A stretch of DNA of 64,000 bases from Pseudomonas kuykendallii (GTDB lineage Bacteria > Pseudomonadota > Gammaproteobacteria > Pseudomonadales > Pseudomonadaceae), in the NCBI RefSeq assembly GCF_900106975.1, contig NZ_FNNU01000002.1, positions 62,001 through 126,000 on the forward strand, read 5' to 3'. Of this stretch, positions 46,865 through 55,603 are shown piece after piece. The number at the start of each line of letters is the position of its first letter. Position 1 is the first letter of the stretch. The notes under the pieces were generated by a model. It searched no databases, was not told the origin of the DNA, and worked only from the letters and a program-made list of their open reading frames with translations. The translations under genes and the position numbers were made by a program.

Positions 46865-47815
46865 TCAGCCGCGTTGCGCCTCGATTTCCTGCGCCTCGGC
46901 CCGTTCGAGCTGAGCGATCTCCTCGCCCAGGGCGCGGACGAAGGCGTCCACCGCCACCGGCAGGTAGCGGCCGCTGCGCACGTAGACGCCGAGATCGCTG
47001 AACACGCCGCCGTTGTCGTTCAGCGGCAGGTGCTGGAGGAGGCCGCTGTGGCGGTCGGCCTCGACGCCGATGCGGGTCTGGAACGCCACGCCCATGCCGC
47101 GCCGCACCAGCTGGCGCGACAGCTCGACCGAGTTCGACTCGATCACCGGGCGCAGGCGCTGGGCGTGGCGGGCGAGGATCGGCTTGAGCAGGTGATGGAT
47201 CGACAGCTCGCTCTTGGCCAGGATCAGGGTGTGCTCGGCGCAGGTGGCGAAGCTGACATCCTTGCGTCCGGCCAGCGGGTGCGCGGCATCCACCAGCGCG
47301 CCGAGGCGGAAATGCCCGACCGCCATCTGGTTGAGGTCGGTGGTGCGCGGCAGGGCGAAGGCCAGGCCGATGTCCGCCGCGCCACTGATCACCGCTTCGG
47401 GAATCGCCGTCGAGCCGAGCGTGGTGACGCCGACGGTCACCCGTGGGTAGCGCTCGCGCAGGCGCATCAGCAGGTTCGGCAGCAGGTCGACGGTCGGCCC
47501 TTCCACCGTGGCGATCTCCACGTGCCCGGTGCGCAGCCCCTGCATGGCGTCCAGCTCGGAGCGCGCGCGCTCGGCGTCCTGCAGCACCAGCTTGACGTGG
47601 CGGGCCAGGGTTTCACCGGCGCTGGTCAGTTGCAGGCCGCCCGGAAGGCGGTCGAACAGCGGCACGCCAAGTTCGTGTTCGAGCTTGAGGATCTGCCGGT
47701 TGACCGCCGAGGAAGCGACGTTCAGCTGGCGCGCCGCCTCGCGGATCGAGCGCGAGCGGCAGACCATGTCGAAGTAGTACACGGCGGGGGAATGGATGCG
47801 CAGCGGACGACTCAT
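46865..47815 (-). CDS. LysR-family regulator of the 41.6-46.3 kb operon (probable)
   Basis: A 316-residue LysR protein: helix-turn-helix RSRSIREAARQLNVASSAVNRQILKLE (about 20-46), then the periplasmic-binding-like effector domain (VEIATVEGPTVDLLPNLL). ATG at 47815. It is upstream of, and on the same strand as, the 2OG oxygenase operon, separated by the 159-bp repeats. It is the nearest regulator, so control of that operon is plausible but unproven. Confidence 0.85.
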   Translation of the reverse strand: MSRPLRIHSPAVYYFDMVCRSRSIREAARQLNVASSAVNRQILKLEHELGVPLFDRLPGGLQLTSAGETLARHVKLVLQDAERARSELDAMQGLRTGHVEIATVEGPTVDLLPNLLMRLRERYPRVTVGVTTLGSTAIPEAVISGAADIGLAFALPRTTDLNQMAVGHFRLGALVDAAHPLAGRKDVSFATCAEHTLILAKSELSIHHLLKPILARHAQRLRPVIESNSVELSRQLVRRGMGVAFQTRIGVEADRHSGLLQHLPLNDNGGVFSDLGVYVRSGRYLPVAVDAFVRALGEEIAQLERAEAQEIEAQRG

Positions 47816-48146
47816 GGCAACTCCGGAAAACGGGGTGAAGGGTGGGGCGCTGCAGTCCTTGCCGGGCCTGCTTTCCAGGCGGTTTTCCGCAGACTTATCC
47901 ACAGGTTCGCGGCTGGCGGGGATCGTCTCTGCGGCAGCCTGCCACGGCAGCTGCGAAAAACCCGCATGGCGCCGCTGTCAAGCAGGAAAAACCAATAAAG
48001 TCAGTGGGTTGTACTGTCGCACCCCAAGCCGTTGGCGATTTTTTGAGCAGCGCCGGCGAAGCCCCGCGAGGCGCGGGATCGGTGCGCCTGTCCCCGTGTT
48101 ATGCACATTTTTGTGCACAGATTCTGTGGGCGGTTGCGCGGCCGGA
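47816..48146. other. Intergenic region with two DnaA-box-like sites and a palindrome
   Basis: No convincing gene in 331 bp. TTATCCACA (47895-47903) is an exact DnaA-box match, and TTATGCACA (48099-48107) fits TTATNCACA. The second overlaps the perfect dyad TGCACA-N4-TGTGCA. This is the LysR gene's promoter region and the 3' flank of the TetR gene; no origin-like AT-rich unwinding element is seen. Confidence 0.5.
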
Positions 48147-48812
48147 TCAGGCGCTCGGCGGCGTCAGGCCGCAGCCCTTGAGGATGATGTGGATGAGGTT
48201 CTCGGTGGCGACGGCGAAGTCGTCGCGGGTGAGCTTCTTGCGGCCCATCAGGCTGCAGATCTGGCTAGAGAAGTCGGCGTAGTGCTGGGTGCTGCCCCAC
48301 AGCAGGAAGATCAGGTGGATCGGGTCGACCGGGTCCATCTTGCCCTGGGCGATCCAGGCCTCGAACACCGCGGCGCGGCCGCGTACCCAGTCGCGGTAGT
48401 CCTGGCTGAAGTGCTCGGACAGGCAGGCTCCGCCGCTGATCACTTCCATGGCGAAGATCTTCGAGGCCAGCGGTTCGCGTCGCGAGTATTCCATCTTGGC
48501 GCGGATGTAGTTGGCCAGCGCGGTGCTCGGGTCGTCCTCGGCGCGCAGGTGGCTGAAGGTGCCGTCCCAGAGTTCGAGGATGTTGCGCATCACCTCGATG
48601 TACAGTCCCAGCTTGTTGCTGAAGTAGTAATGCAGGTTGGCCTTGGGCAGCCCCGCGCGCAGGGCGATGGTGTTCATGCTGGTGCCCTTGAAACCGTGCC
48701 GGGCGAATTCTTCGGTGGCGGCCGTGAGGATGGTTTCTTCGTTCTTCTGGCGGATGCGACCGGCGGGCTTTCCGTTGGACGGTGCGGTCACGGCGGGGGT
48801 ATCGGCGGTCAT
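48147..48812 (-). CDS. TetR-family regulator, RutR-like
   Basis: A 221-residue TetR protein. The helix-turn-helix is FARHGFKGTSMNTIALRAGLPKANLHYYFSNKLGLY (about 37-72). The ligand domain resembles E. coli RutR, notably PIHLIFLLWGSTQHYADFSSQI (RutR: PQHLIFMIWASTQHYADFAPQV) and SKIFAMEVISGGA. RutR senses uracil/thymine and controls pyrimidine and purine genes through TTGACCA-NN-TGGTCAA. Three such sites lie in this window. The precise ligand here is unknown. Confidence 0.85.
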   Translation of the reverse strand: MTADTPAVTAPSNGKPAGRIRQKNEETILTAATEEFARHGFKGTSMNTIALRAGLPKANLHYYFSNKLGLYIEVMRNILELWDGTFSHLRAEDDPSTALANYIRAKMEYSRREPLASKIFAMEVISGGACLSEHFSQDYRDWVRGRAAVFEAWIAQGKMDPVDPIHLIFLLWGSTQHYADFSSQICSLMGRKKLTRDDFAVATENLIHIILKGCGLTPPSA

Positions 48813-48992
48813 TACCTATCCGGTGAGTCAGCTTGGGCGGGAGAACAGATACTCCACAGATCGGCGCGAGACAAGCCTGCGAAACGATAATCCTGAAAAT
48901 TGCCGAGGCCTGCCCGATCGCGGTGCGTGGCGGCGTCGTGCTTGCCTTTTTCCGGGGCGTTCGCGGGCGTGTATCGAGCGTCTCGCCAGGTG

Positions 48993-49018
48993 AAAAAAAG
49001 CCCCTCGCGAGGAGGGGC
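48993..49018 (-). terminator. Rho-independent terminator of the permease gene
   Basis: On the minus strand GCCCCTC-N5-GAGGGGC is followed by TTTTTTT. It lies 33 bp past the stop of the permease gene at 49051. Confidence 0.88.
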
Positions 49019-49050
49019 GGTCAGGTCAACCAAAAAGGAGAAGGTCAGGC

Positions 49051-50436
49051 TCAGAGCGGTTCGGAAGTTTCCGCGCCGGTCCGGGCCGCTGTGTTCGCCT
49101 GTTCCAGGGGCAACACCAGGTTGAGGATGATCGCGGTCAGGCCGCCGCAGGTGATCGCCGAGTCGAACAGGTTCTGCACGATCTTCGGCAACTCGTGCAG
49201 CAGCGTCGGCTGCGCGGCGATGCCCAGGCCGACGCCGAACGAGGCGGCGATGATCAGCATGCTGCGGCGGTCCAGCGGCGCGCGGGCGAGGATGCGGATG
49301 CCGGCGGCGGCGACGCTGCCGAACATCACCAGGGTGGCGCCGCCGAGCACCGGCTTGGGAATCTGCTGCAGCACCGCGCCCAGCAGCGGAAACAGGCCGA
49401 GGGCGAAGAGGATCGCGCCGATGTAGAGGCCGACATGGCGGCTGGCCACGCCGGTCATCTGGATGACCCCGTTGTTCTGCGCGAAGGTGGTGTTGGGGAA
49501 GGCGCTGAAGGTGGCCGCCAGCAGGCAGCTGACGCCGTCCCCGAGCACGCCGCCCTTGAGTCGCTGCACGTAGCTCGGGCCTTCGATGGGCTTGCGCGAG
49601 AGCATGCAGTTGGCGGTCAGGTCGCCGACGGTTTCGATGGTGCTGATCACGTAGATCAGCGCGACCGGAAGGAACGCCGTCCAGTCGAAGGCGAAACCGA
49701 AGCGGAACGGGATCGGCAGGCTGATCAGCGGCAGCTCGGGCAACGGCTGCGGGACCAGTTTGCCGCTGAACCAGGCGGCCAGGCTGCCGATCGCCAGCCC
49801 GATGATGATCGCCGAGAGGCGCACCCAGGGGCGGTTGGAGCGGTTCAGCAGGATGATGGTGACCAGTACCAGCGCGCCCAGCGCGAGGTTGCGTGGGGCA
49901 CCGAAGTCCGGCGCGTTGAAGCCGCCGCCGAGGTCGGTGACGCCGACCTTGATCAGGCTGACGCCGATCAGGGTGATGACGATGCCGGTCACCAGCGGGG
50001 TGACCAGGCGCTGCAGCCGGCCGATGAAGCGGCTCAGGACGATCTGCACGAAGGCGCCGAAGAAGCACACGCCGAAGATCATCGCGAGGATGTCCTCCGG
50101 GCTGCCGCCGCGGCTCTTGACGATGAAGCCGGCGGACAGCACCGCGCCGAGGAAGGCGAAGCTGGTGCCCTGCAGGCAGATCATCCCGGCGCCGATGCCG
50201 AACGGGCGACGCGCCTGGATGAAGGTGCCGACGCCCGAGACCATCAGCGCCATGCTGATCAGATACGGCAGGTGGGCGCCGAGGCCGAGCACCGAGCCGA
50301 TCACCAGGGGCGGCGTGATGATGCCGACGAAGCTCGCCAGCACGTGTTGCAGGGCGGCGAACACGGCGGCGACGGGGGCCGGGCGGTCTTCCAGTCCGTA
50401 GATCAGATCGGGGGCGTTTTCGGATTCGGCGTTCAT
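49051..50436 (-). CDS. NCS2/NAT-family xanthine/uracil-type permease
   Basis: A 461-residue, 14-helix nucleobase:cation symporter. The NAT signature is FAQNNGVIQMTGVASRHVG, as in E. coli XanQ/XanP; TM8 carries IETVGDLTAN with the acidic residue typical for xanthine/urate carriers. It likely imports xanthine, uric acid or uracil. ATG 50436; a RutR-like repeat lies about 57 bp upstream. Confidence 0.88.
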   Translation of the reverse strand: MNAESENAPDLIYGLEDRPAPVAAVFAALQHVLASFVGIITPPLVIGSVLGLGAHLPYLISMALMVSGVGTFIQARRPFGIGAGMICLQGTSFAFLGAVLSAGFIVKSRGGSPEDILAMIFGVCFFGAFVQIVLSRFIGRLQRLVTPLVTGIVITLIGVSLIKVGVTDLGGGFNAPDFGAPRNLALGALVLVTIILLNRSNRPWVRLSAIIIGLAIGSLAAWFSGKLVPQPLPELPLISLPIPFRFGFAFDWTAFLPVALIYVISTIETVGDLTANCMLSRKPIEGPSYVQRLKGGVLGDGVSCLLAATFSAFPNTTFAQNNGVIQMTGVASRHVGLYIGAILFALGLFPLLGAVLQQIPKPVLGGATLVMFGSVAAAGIRILARAPLDRRSMLIIAASFGVGLGIAAQPTLLHELPKIVQNLFDSAITCGGLTAIILNLVLPLEQANTAARTGAETSEPL

Positions 50437-50492
50437 GCGGGGCTCGATAGGTGGCAGTGGCCCGGTGGCGGGCGTCTGCCTGAAGCAAAAAG

Positions 50493-50508
50493 CTGACCAT
50501 GTGCCCAG
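50493..50508 (-). promoter_or_regulatory. RutR-like operator upstream of the nucleobase permease
   Basis: CTGACCATGTGCCCAG agrees with 10 of 14 defined bases of TTGACCA-NN-TGGTCAA. It is framed by GCAAAAAG and GTTTTG like the site at 41376. Confidence 0.5.
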
Positions 50509-50674
50509 GTTTTGTTCCCGGGTGACGTCTTCAAGTTTTTATTTTTCTATTTGAATCAATTGCTTGTGAAAAGGATCGCGCTTCAGCGCTGGATTCGCGT
50601 CGACGTCGACGAGCGTTCCCTGTGCACCGAAATGACGCGCCGAGGGGTTGGCGGCGCACCCGCACAGCGTCCGT

Positions 50675-51595
50675 TCAGCCCGTCGCGTCGAGCGCTTCCA
50701 GAAAACTCTCCAGCACCAGATGCGGGCGCCGGCCCTTGCGCGTCACCGATGCCAGGCTCAGGTCGTAGAAGCGCGTCCCCGGTTTCAGCGCCCGCAGGCG
50801 GCCTTGCTGCACCCACTGCCTCGCGTAGTGGTCGGGCAGATAGCCGATGTAGCGCCCGGTGAGGATCAGGAAGGCCATGCCCTCGCGGTCCGAGGCGCTG
50901 GCGCTGCAGTTCAGCGCGCCGTAGTGCGCCTGGATTTCGGTGGGCAGGCGGAAGGTCGGCGCGATGGCGTTCTGGTCGTTCAGGCGGCGGTCTTCCAGCG
51001 CATCGTCGTCGACGTAGAACAGCGGGTGGCCCACCGCGCAATAGAGCTGCGAACGTTCGCTGTACAGTGGCAGGTATTCCAGGCCGGGCAGGGCGCCGGC
51101 CTGCGGCACCACGCCGACGTGCAGGCTGCCGCCGAGCACGCCCTGTTCGACTTCGCCGGGTGGAATCATGCGGATCTGGATGCGCACGTCCGGGCCGCGC
51201 TCCTTGAGCCGGGCGAGGGCGTGGGTGATGCGCATCTGCGGCACCGTGACCAGGTTGTCGGTGAGGCCGATGTTCAGCTCGCCGCGCAGGTGGCGGTGCA
51301 GCCCGTTGACCTCGGTGCGGAAGGTCTCCAGCGCGCTGAGCACCTGTTGCGACGCCTGGTAGACCTCGCGGCCTTCTTCGGTCAGGGCGAAGCCGGCGCG
51401 ACCGCGCTGGCACAGACGCAGGCCGAGGCGCTGTTCCAGATCGCTCATCTGCTGGCTGATCGCCGAACGGCCGATGCCGAGCGCGCCCTCGGCGGCGGAA
51501 AAGCCGCCGCATTCCACCACGCTGCGAAACAGCCTGAGCAGACGGATATCGAAGTCGCTGACCTGGGCCAGCGGGTCGGGGCGGCGGATGCTCAT
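50675..51595 (-). CDS. bauR: BauR, LysR-type activator of beta-alanine/polyamine catabolism
   Basis: A 306-residue LysR protein: helix-turn-helix GGFSAAEGALGIGRSAISQQMSDLEQRLG (about 30-58), then a LysR substrate domain. It is divergent from bauA exactly as in P. aeruginosa (PA0133 vs PA0132), where BauR activates the bau genes in response to beta-alanine. Assignment rests on that arrangement and family match. Its ATG at 51595 lies just 15 bp from a GTAGGGTGCGCC repeat unit. Confidence 0.85.
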   Translation of the reverse strand: MSIRRPDPLAQVSDFDIRLLRLFRSVVECGGFSAAEGALGIGRSAISQQMSDLEQRLGLRLCQRGRAGFALTEEGREVYQASQQVLSALETFRTEVNGLHRHLRGELNIGLTDNLVTVPQMRITHALARLKERGPDVRIQIRMIPPGEVEQGVLGGSLHVGVVPQAGALPGLEYLPLYSERSQLYCAVGHPLFYVDDDALEDRRLNDQNAIAPTFRLPTEIQAHYGALNCSASASDREGMAFLILTGRYIGYLPDHYARQWVQQGRLRALKPGTRFYDLSLASVTRKGRRPHLVLESFLEALDATG

Positions 51596-51610
51596 GCGAG
51601 GCTCTCTTGC

Positions 51611-51631
51611 GTAGGGTGCGCCGCGCGCACC
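51611..51631 (+). repeat. GTAGGGTGCGCC-type repeat unit in the bauR leader
   Basis: One 21-bp unit lies in the bauR-bauA intergenic region, within the probable bauR 5' leader. Its internal dyad (GGTGCGC/GCGCACC) could fold in the transcript. Confidence 0.6.
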
Positions 51632-51802
51632 GGGGCTTTTGCAGGGGGCTGCAATTGTTTAGTGGTTGGTAAACCGAAGATAGGAATAATCGGATTTTAG
51701 AGAATCTATGCGCGTGTCACTGTCGCCGGCAAGTGCTATTCCGTAGAGGCGAGCCAGCCGCCGCTGCTACGACTCCCTGTCCGCCTTCGCGAGGATTCGC
51801 CG

Positions 51803-53149
51803 ATGAACATGCCGCAGACCGCCACTCCGCCCCTGGCCAGCCAGCTCAAGCTCGACGCCCACTGGATGCCGTTCACCGCCAACCGCGCATTCCAGAAGGA
51901 CCCGCGGATCATCGTCGGTGCCGAAGGCAGCTACCTGTTCGACGACAAGGGCCGCAAGATCTACGACAGCCTCTCCGGCCTGTGGACCTGCGGTGCCGGG
52001 CACACGCGCAAGGAAATCCAGGAAGCGGTGGCCAAACAGCTCGGCACGCTCGACTACTCGCCGGGCTTCCAGCACGGCCACCCGCTGTCGTTCCAGCTGG
52101 CCGAGAAGATCGCCGAGCTGACGCCGGGCGAACTCAACCACGTCTTCTATACCAACTCCGGTTCCGAGTGCGCCGACACCGCGGTGAAGATGGCGCGCGC
52201 CTACTGGCGCCTGAAGGGCCAGCCGGCGAAGACCAAGCTGATCGGCCGCGCCCGTGGCTATCACGGCGTGAACATCGCCGGCACCGCGCTCGGCGGCATC
52301 GGCGGCAACCGCAAGATGTTCGGCCAGTTGATGGATGCCGACCACCTGCCGCATACCCTGCAGCCGGGCATGGCGTTCACCCGCGGCATGGCGCAGACCG
52401 GCGGCGTGGAGCTGGCAAACGAGCTGCTCAAGCTGATCGAACTGCACGACGCCTCGAACATCGCCGCGGTGATCGTCGAGCCGATGTCCGGCTCGGCCGG
52501 CGTCATCGTGCCGCCCACCGGCTACCTGCAGCGCCTGCGCGAAATCTGCGACGCCCACAACATCCTGCTGATCTTCGACGAAGTGATCACCGGTTTCGGG
52601 CGCATGGGCAAGGCCACCGGCGCCGAGTATTTCGGCGTTACCCCGGACATCATGAACGTCGCCAAACAGATCACCAACGGCGCCATTCCGCTCGGCGCGG
52701 TGATCGCCAGTCGCGAGATCTACCAGACCTTCATGGGTCAGGCCACGCCCGACTACGCGGTGGAATTCGGCCACGGCTACACCTACTCCGCGCACCCGGT
52801 AGCCTGCGCCGCCGGCCTCGCCTCGCTGGAACTGCTGGCCAAGGAAAACCTGATCCAGCAGTCGCTGGAACTGGCGCCGCACTTCGAGAAGGCGCTGCAC
52901 GGAGTGAAAGGCGCCAGCCACGTGGTAGACATCCGCAACTGCGGCCTGGCCGGTGCGATCCAGATCGCCCCGCGTGACGGCGACGCCATCGTGCGTCCCT
53001 ACGAGATCGGCCTGAAGCTCTGGGCTGAGGGCTTCTACGTGCGCTTCGGCGGCGACACCCTGCAGTTCGGGCCGACCTTCAACGCCAAGCCGGAAGACCT
53101 CGACCGCTTGATGAGCGCCGTCGGCGACGCGCTGAACAGCGTTGCCTGA
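51803..53149 (+). CDS. bauA: BauA, beta-alanine (omega-amino acid):pyruvate aminotransferase
   Basis: A 448-residue class III aminotransferase. PLP-binding K288 is in NVAKQITNG and the cofactor aspartate D259 in LIFDEVITGFGR. It converts beta-alanine and pyruvate to malonate semialdehyde and alanine. GAGGA precedes ATG 51803. It lies 125 bp before bauC on the same strand, and its promoter faces bauR. Confidence 0.93.
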   Translation: MNMPQTATPPLASQLKLDAHWMPFTANRAFQKDPRIIVGAEGSYLFDDKGRKIYDSLSGLWTCGAGHTRKEIQEAVAKQLGTLDYSPGFQHGHPLSFQLAEKIAELTPGELNHVFYTNSGSECADTAVKMARAYWRLKGQPAKTKLIGRARGYHGVNIAGTALGGIGGNRKMFGQLMDADHLPHTLQPGMAFTRGMAQTGGVELANELLKLIELHDASNIAAVIVEPMSGSAGVIVPPTGYLQRLREICDAHNILLIFDEVITGFGRMGKATGAEYFGVTPDIMNVAKQITNGAIPLGAVIASREIYQTFMGQATPDYAVEFGHGYTYSAHPVACAAGLASLELLAKENLIQQSLELAPHFEKALHGVKGASHVVDIRNCGLAGAIQIAPRDGDAIVRPYEIGLKLWAEGFYVRFGGDTLQFGPTFNAKPEDLDRLMSAVGDALNSVA

Positions 53150-53273
53150 TTCCCAGGGCGGGGCGACCAGCACGCCCCGCAATCCACCCCCTCGCAAACG
53201 CGTGAACGCCCTTGCGGAGCGACGCGGCGGCACGAGCCCCGCGACCGACACGCCTTAAAAAAGAGAACCGGAC

Positions 53274-54773
53274 ATGAGCAACATCCAGCACCTGATCAAC
53301 GGTGAATTCGTCACCGATACCGGCCGCACCGCCAACGTCTTCAACCCGTCCACCGGCGAAGCCATCCACAAGGTGCCGCTGGCCAGCCGCGCCACCGTGC
53401 AGCAGGCCATCGACGCCGCCAAGGCCGCCTTTCCGGCCTGGCGCAACACCCCGGCGGCCAAGCGCGCCCAGGTGATGTTCCGCTTCAAGCAACTGCTGGA
53501 GCAGAACGAGGCGAAGATCGCCGAGCTGATCAGCCAGGAACACGGCAAGACCCTCGAGGACGCCGCCGGCGAACTCAAGCGCGGCATCGAGAACGTCGAA
53601 TACGCCAGCGCCGCCCCGGAAATCCTCAAGGGCGAATACAGCCGCAACGCCGGCCCCAACATCGACGCCTGGAGCGACTTCCAGCCGCTCGGCGTGGTCG
53701 CCGGCATCACCCCGTTCAACTTCCCGGCGATGGTCCCGCTGTGGATGTACCCGCTGGCCATTGCCTGCGGCAACTGCTTCATCCTCAAGCCTTCCGAGCG
53801 CGATCCCAGCTCCACCCTGCTGATCGCCGAGCTGCTGCAGCGCGCCGGCCTGCCCAAGGGCGTGCTCAACGTCGTGCACGGCGACAAGGAAGCGGTGGAC
53901 GCGCTGATCGAAGCGCCGGAGGTCAAGGCCATCAGCTTCGTCGGCTCCACGCCGATCGCCGAATACATCTACAGCGAAGGCGCCAAGCGCGGCAAACGCG
54001 TGCAGGCCCTCGGCGGCGCGAAGAACCACGCCGTGCTGATGCCCGACGCCGACCTCGACAACGCAGTCAGCGCGCTGATGGGCGCCGCCTACGGTTCCTG
54101 CGGCGAACGCTGCATGGCGATCTCCGTCGCCGTCTGCGTCGGCGACCAGATCGCCGATGCGCTGGTCGAGAAGATCGTCCCGCAGATCAAGGGCCTGAAG
54201 ATCGGGGCCGGCACCAGCTGCGGCCTGGACATGGGCCCGCTGGTGACCGCCGCCGCGCGCGACAAGGTGGTCGGCTACATCGACGACGGTGTCGCCGCCG
54301 GTGCCGAACTGGTAGTGGACGGCCGCGGCTACCGCGTCGCCGGCAACGAGGACGGCTACTTCGTCGGCGGCACGCTGTTCGACCGCGTGACCCCGCAGAT
54401 GCGTATCTACAGGGAGGAGATCTTCGGCCCGGTGCTGTGCATCGTCCGCGTCGACAGCCTGGAAGACGCCATGCAGCTGATCAACGACCACGAATACGGC
54501 AACGGCACCTGCATCTTCACCCGTGACGGCGAGGCGGCGCGGCTGTTCTGCGACGAGATCGAGGTCGGCATGGTCGGCGTCAACGTACCGCTGCCGGTTC
54601 CGGTGGCCTACCACAGCTTCGGCGGCTGGAAGCGCTCGCTGTTCGGCGACCTCCACGCCTACGGTCCGGACGGCGTGCGCTTCTACACCCGGCGCAAATC
54701 CATCACTCAGCGCTGGCCGCAACGCGCCAGCCACGAAGCCGCGCAATTCGCCTTCCCGAGCAACAACTCCTGA
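53274..54773 (+). CDS. bauC: BauC/MmsA-type CoA-acylating malonate/methylmalonate semialdehyde dehydrogenase
   Basis: A 499-residue aldehyde dehydrogenase of the CoA-acylating type: GITPFNFPAMVP (145-156), LKPSERDP, and nucleophile C280 in SCGERCMAIS. It turns malonate semialdehyde made by BauA into acetyl-CoA and CO2 with NAD and CoA. GAGAA lies near ATG 53274. In P. aeruginosa bauB lies between bauA and bauC; here it is missing. A strong terminator follows. Confidence 0.9.
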   Translation: MSNIQHLINGEFVTDTGRTANVFNPSTGEAIHKVPLASRATVQQAIDAAKAAFPAWRNTPAAKRAQVMFRFKQLLEQNEAKIAELISQEHGKTLEDAAGELKRGIENVEYASAAPEILKGEYSRNAGPNIDAWSDFQPLGVVAGITPFNFPAMVPLWMYPLAIACGNCFILKPSERDPSSTLLIAELLQRAGLPKGVLNVVHGDKEAVDALIEAPEVKAISFVGSTPIAEYIYSEGAKRGKRVQALGGAKNHAVLMPDADLDNAVSALMGAAYGSCGERCMAISVAVCVGDQIADALVEKIVPQIKGLKIGAGTSCGLDMGPLVTAAARDKVVGYIDDGVAAGAELVVDGRGYRVAGNEDGYFVGGTLFDRVTPQMRIYREEIFGPVLCIVRVDSLEDAMQLINDHEYGNGTCIFTRDGEAARLFCDEIEVGMVGVNVPLPVPVAYHSFGGWKRSLFGDLHAYGPDGVRFYTRRKSITQRWPQRASHEAAQFAFPSNNS

Positions 54774-54787
54774 GTAGGCGATGAATG

Positions 54788-54817
54788 AAAAAGGCCAGTC
54801 GAGAGACTGGCCTTTTT
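54788..54817. terminator. Bidirectional terminator after bauC
   Basis: AAAAAGGCCAGTC and GACTGGCCTTTTT form a perfect 13-bp stem with GAGA loop. A near-identical element occurs at 56532. Confidence 0.92.
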
Positions 54818-54878
54818 CGTTTGATAGCGATGGGTGTCGCTACGCTCGACCCATCCTACGGCTCACATTTTTGAAAAG

Positions 54879-55349
54879 TTACTCCGCTTGGATCGCATTG
54901 AACTGGCGCATGTATTCGTCGTAAGGAAGGTTCTGGTTCAGCAGGGCCTTTAGGCGAGAGTCCTTGTACTGCTGCTTGCTCATTAAACCGTTGGCCGCTC
55001 CCGGGCCAGGAGCCGACACCGGAGCTGCTGCAGTATCGAGATTACCGAGGCACTGATACTTAACAATCACCTGACCTGCGATACAGTCGCCAAAACCATT
55101 GCGAGCAAAGCAGTTTTGGGTTTTTCCACCGAATGCCTCTGCGTCGCTGTACCCCCAAACTGCACATTTGGACTTGGCGACCCCGTATGCCTGCTGCAGG
55201 CTCACGACTGGCTTCTCGAATTGCTTGAAGTCGTAGGCCATGTCAATGCTTCCATCGGCCCGGCTTCCGCCCGTTGCATAGAAGTCTTTTTTTACTGCAC
55301 AGCCTGATGCCAGAAACATGAAGAATATGATGGAAAGAGCCTTGGCCAT
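54879..55349 (-). CDS. YecR-like lipoprotein
   Basis: A 156-residue lipoprotein: signal MAKALSIIFFMFLASGC with lipobox LASGC, then a small domain with four more cysteines and the YecR-type motif KCAVWGYSDAEAFGGK followed by GDCIAGQVIVKYQC. A Pro/Ala linker leads to a helical tail (MSKQQYKDSRLKALLNQNLPYDEYMRQFNAI). E. coli YecR is flagella-associated by regulation, but function is unknown. Base use is more AT-rich than the neighbourhood, suggesting acquisition. Confidence 0.75.
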   Translation of the reverse strand: MAKALSIIFFMFLASGCAVKKDFYATGGSRADGSIDMAYDFKQFEKPVVSLQQAYGVAKSKCAVWGYSDAEAFGGKTQNCFARNGFGDCIAGQVIVKYQCLGNLDTAAAPVSAPGPGAANGLMSKQQYKDSRLKALLNQNLPYDEYMRQFNAIQAE

Positions 55350-55603
55350 GGAGAAATCCTTTTCAGATGATGGGGGCTGATAATATCAGCAGGCCATCAC
55401 GCTAGCATCCGATGACAAGGTTTCAAACAGGCTCGTTTGCTTCCCTTTGCCTTCCATGTTTCGCCAGCTTCGTAGGATGGGGCGAACGAAGCGGTCTCCA
55501 TCACTCCACTTTTCGAACTAAATCCTTGCCGTGCTCGGTGGGACTTTTCGTCTCGTCCGTTTGTAATGGATAAAGCGAGTGGATCGGCCATCCATCGTCA
55601 GTG

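Noticed and set aside
50437-50674. Possible small gene between permease and bauR
   Set aside because: The stretch is AT-richer and holds the operator-like dyad; short frames there lack a ribosome site or recognisable product.
55397-55591. 64-residue frame on the minus strand upstream of the YecR-like gene
   Set aside because: No convincing ribosome site, no family resemblance, and odd composition; treated as non-coding.
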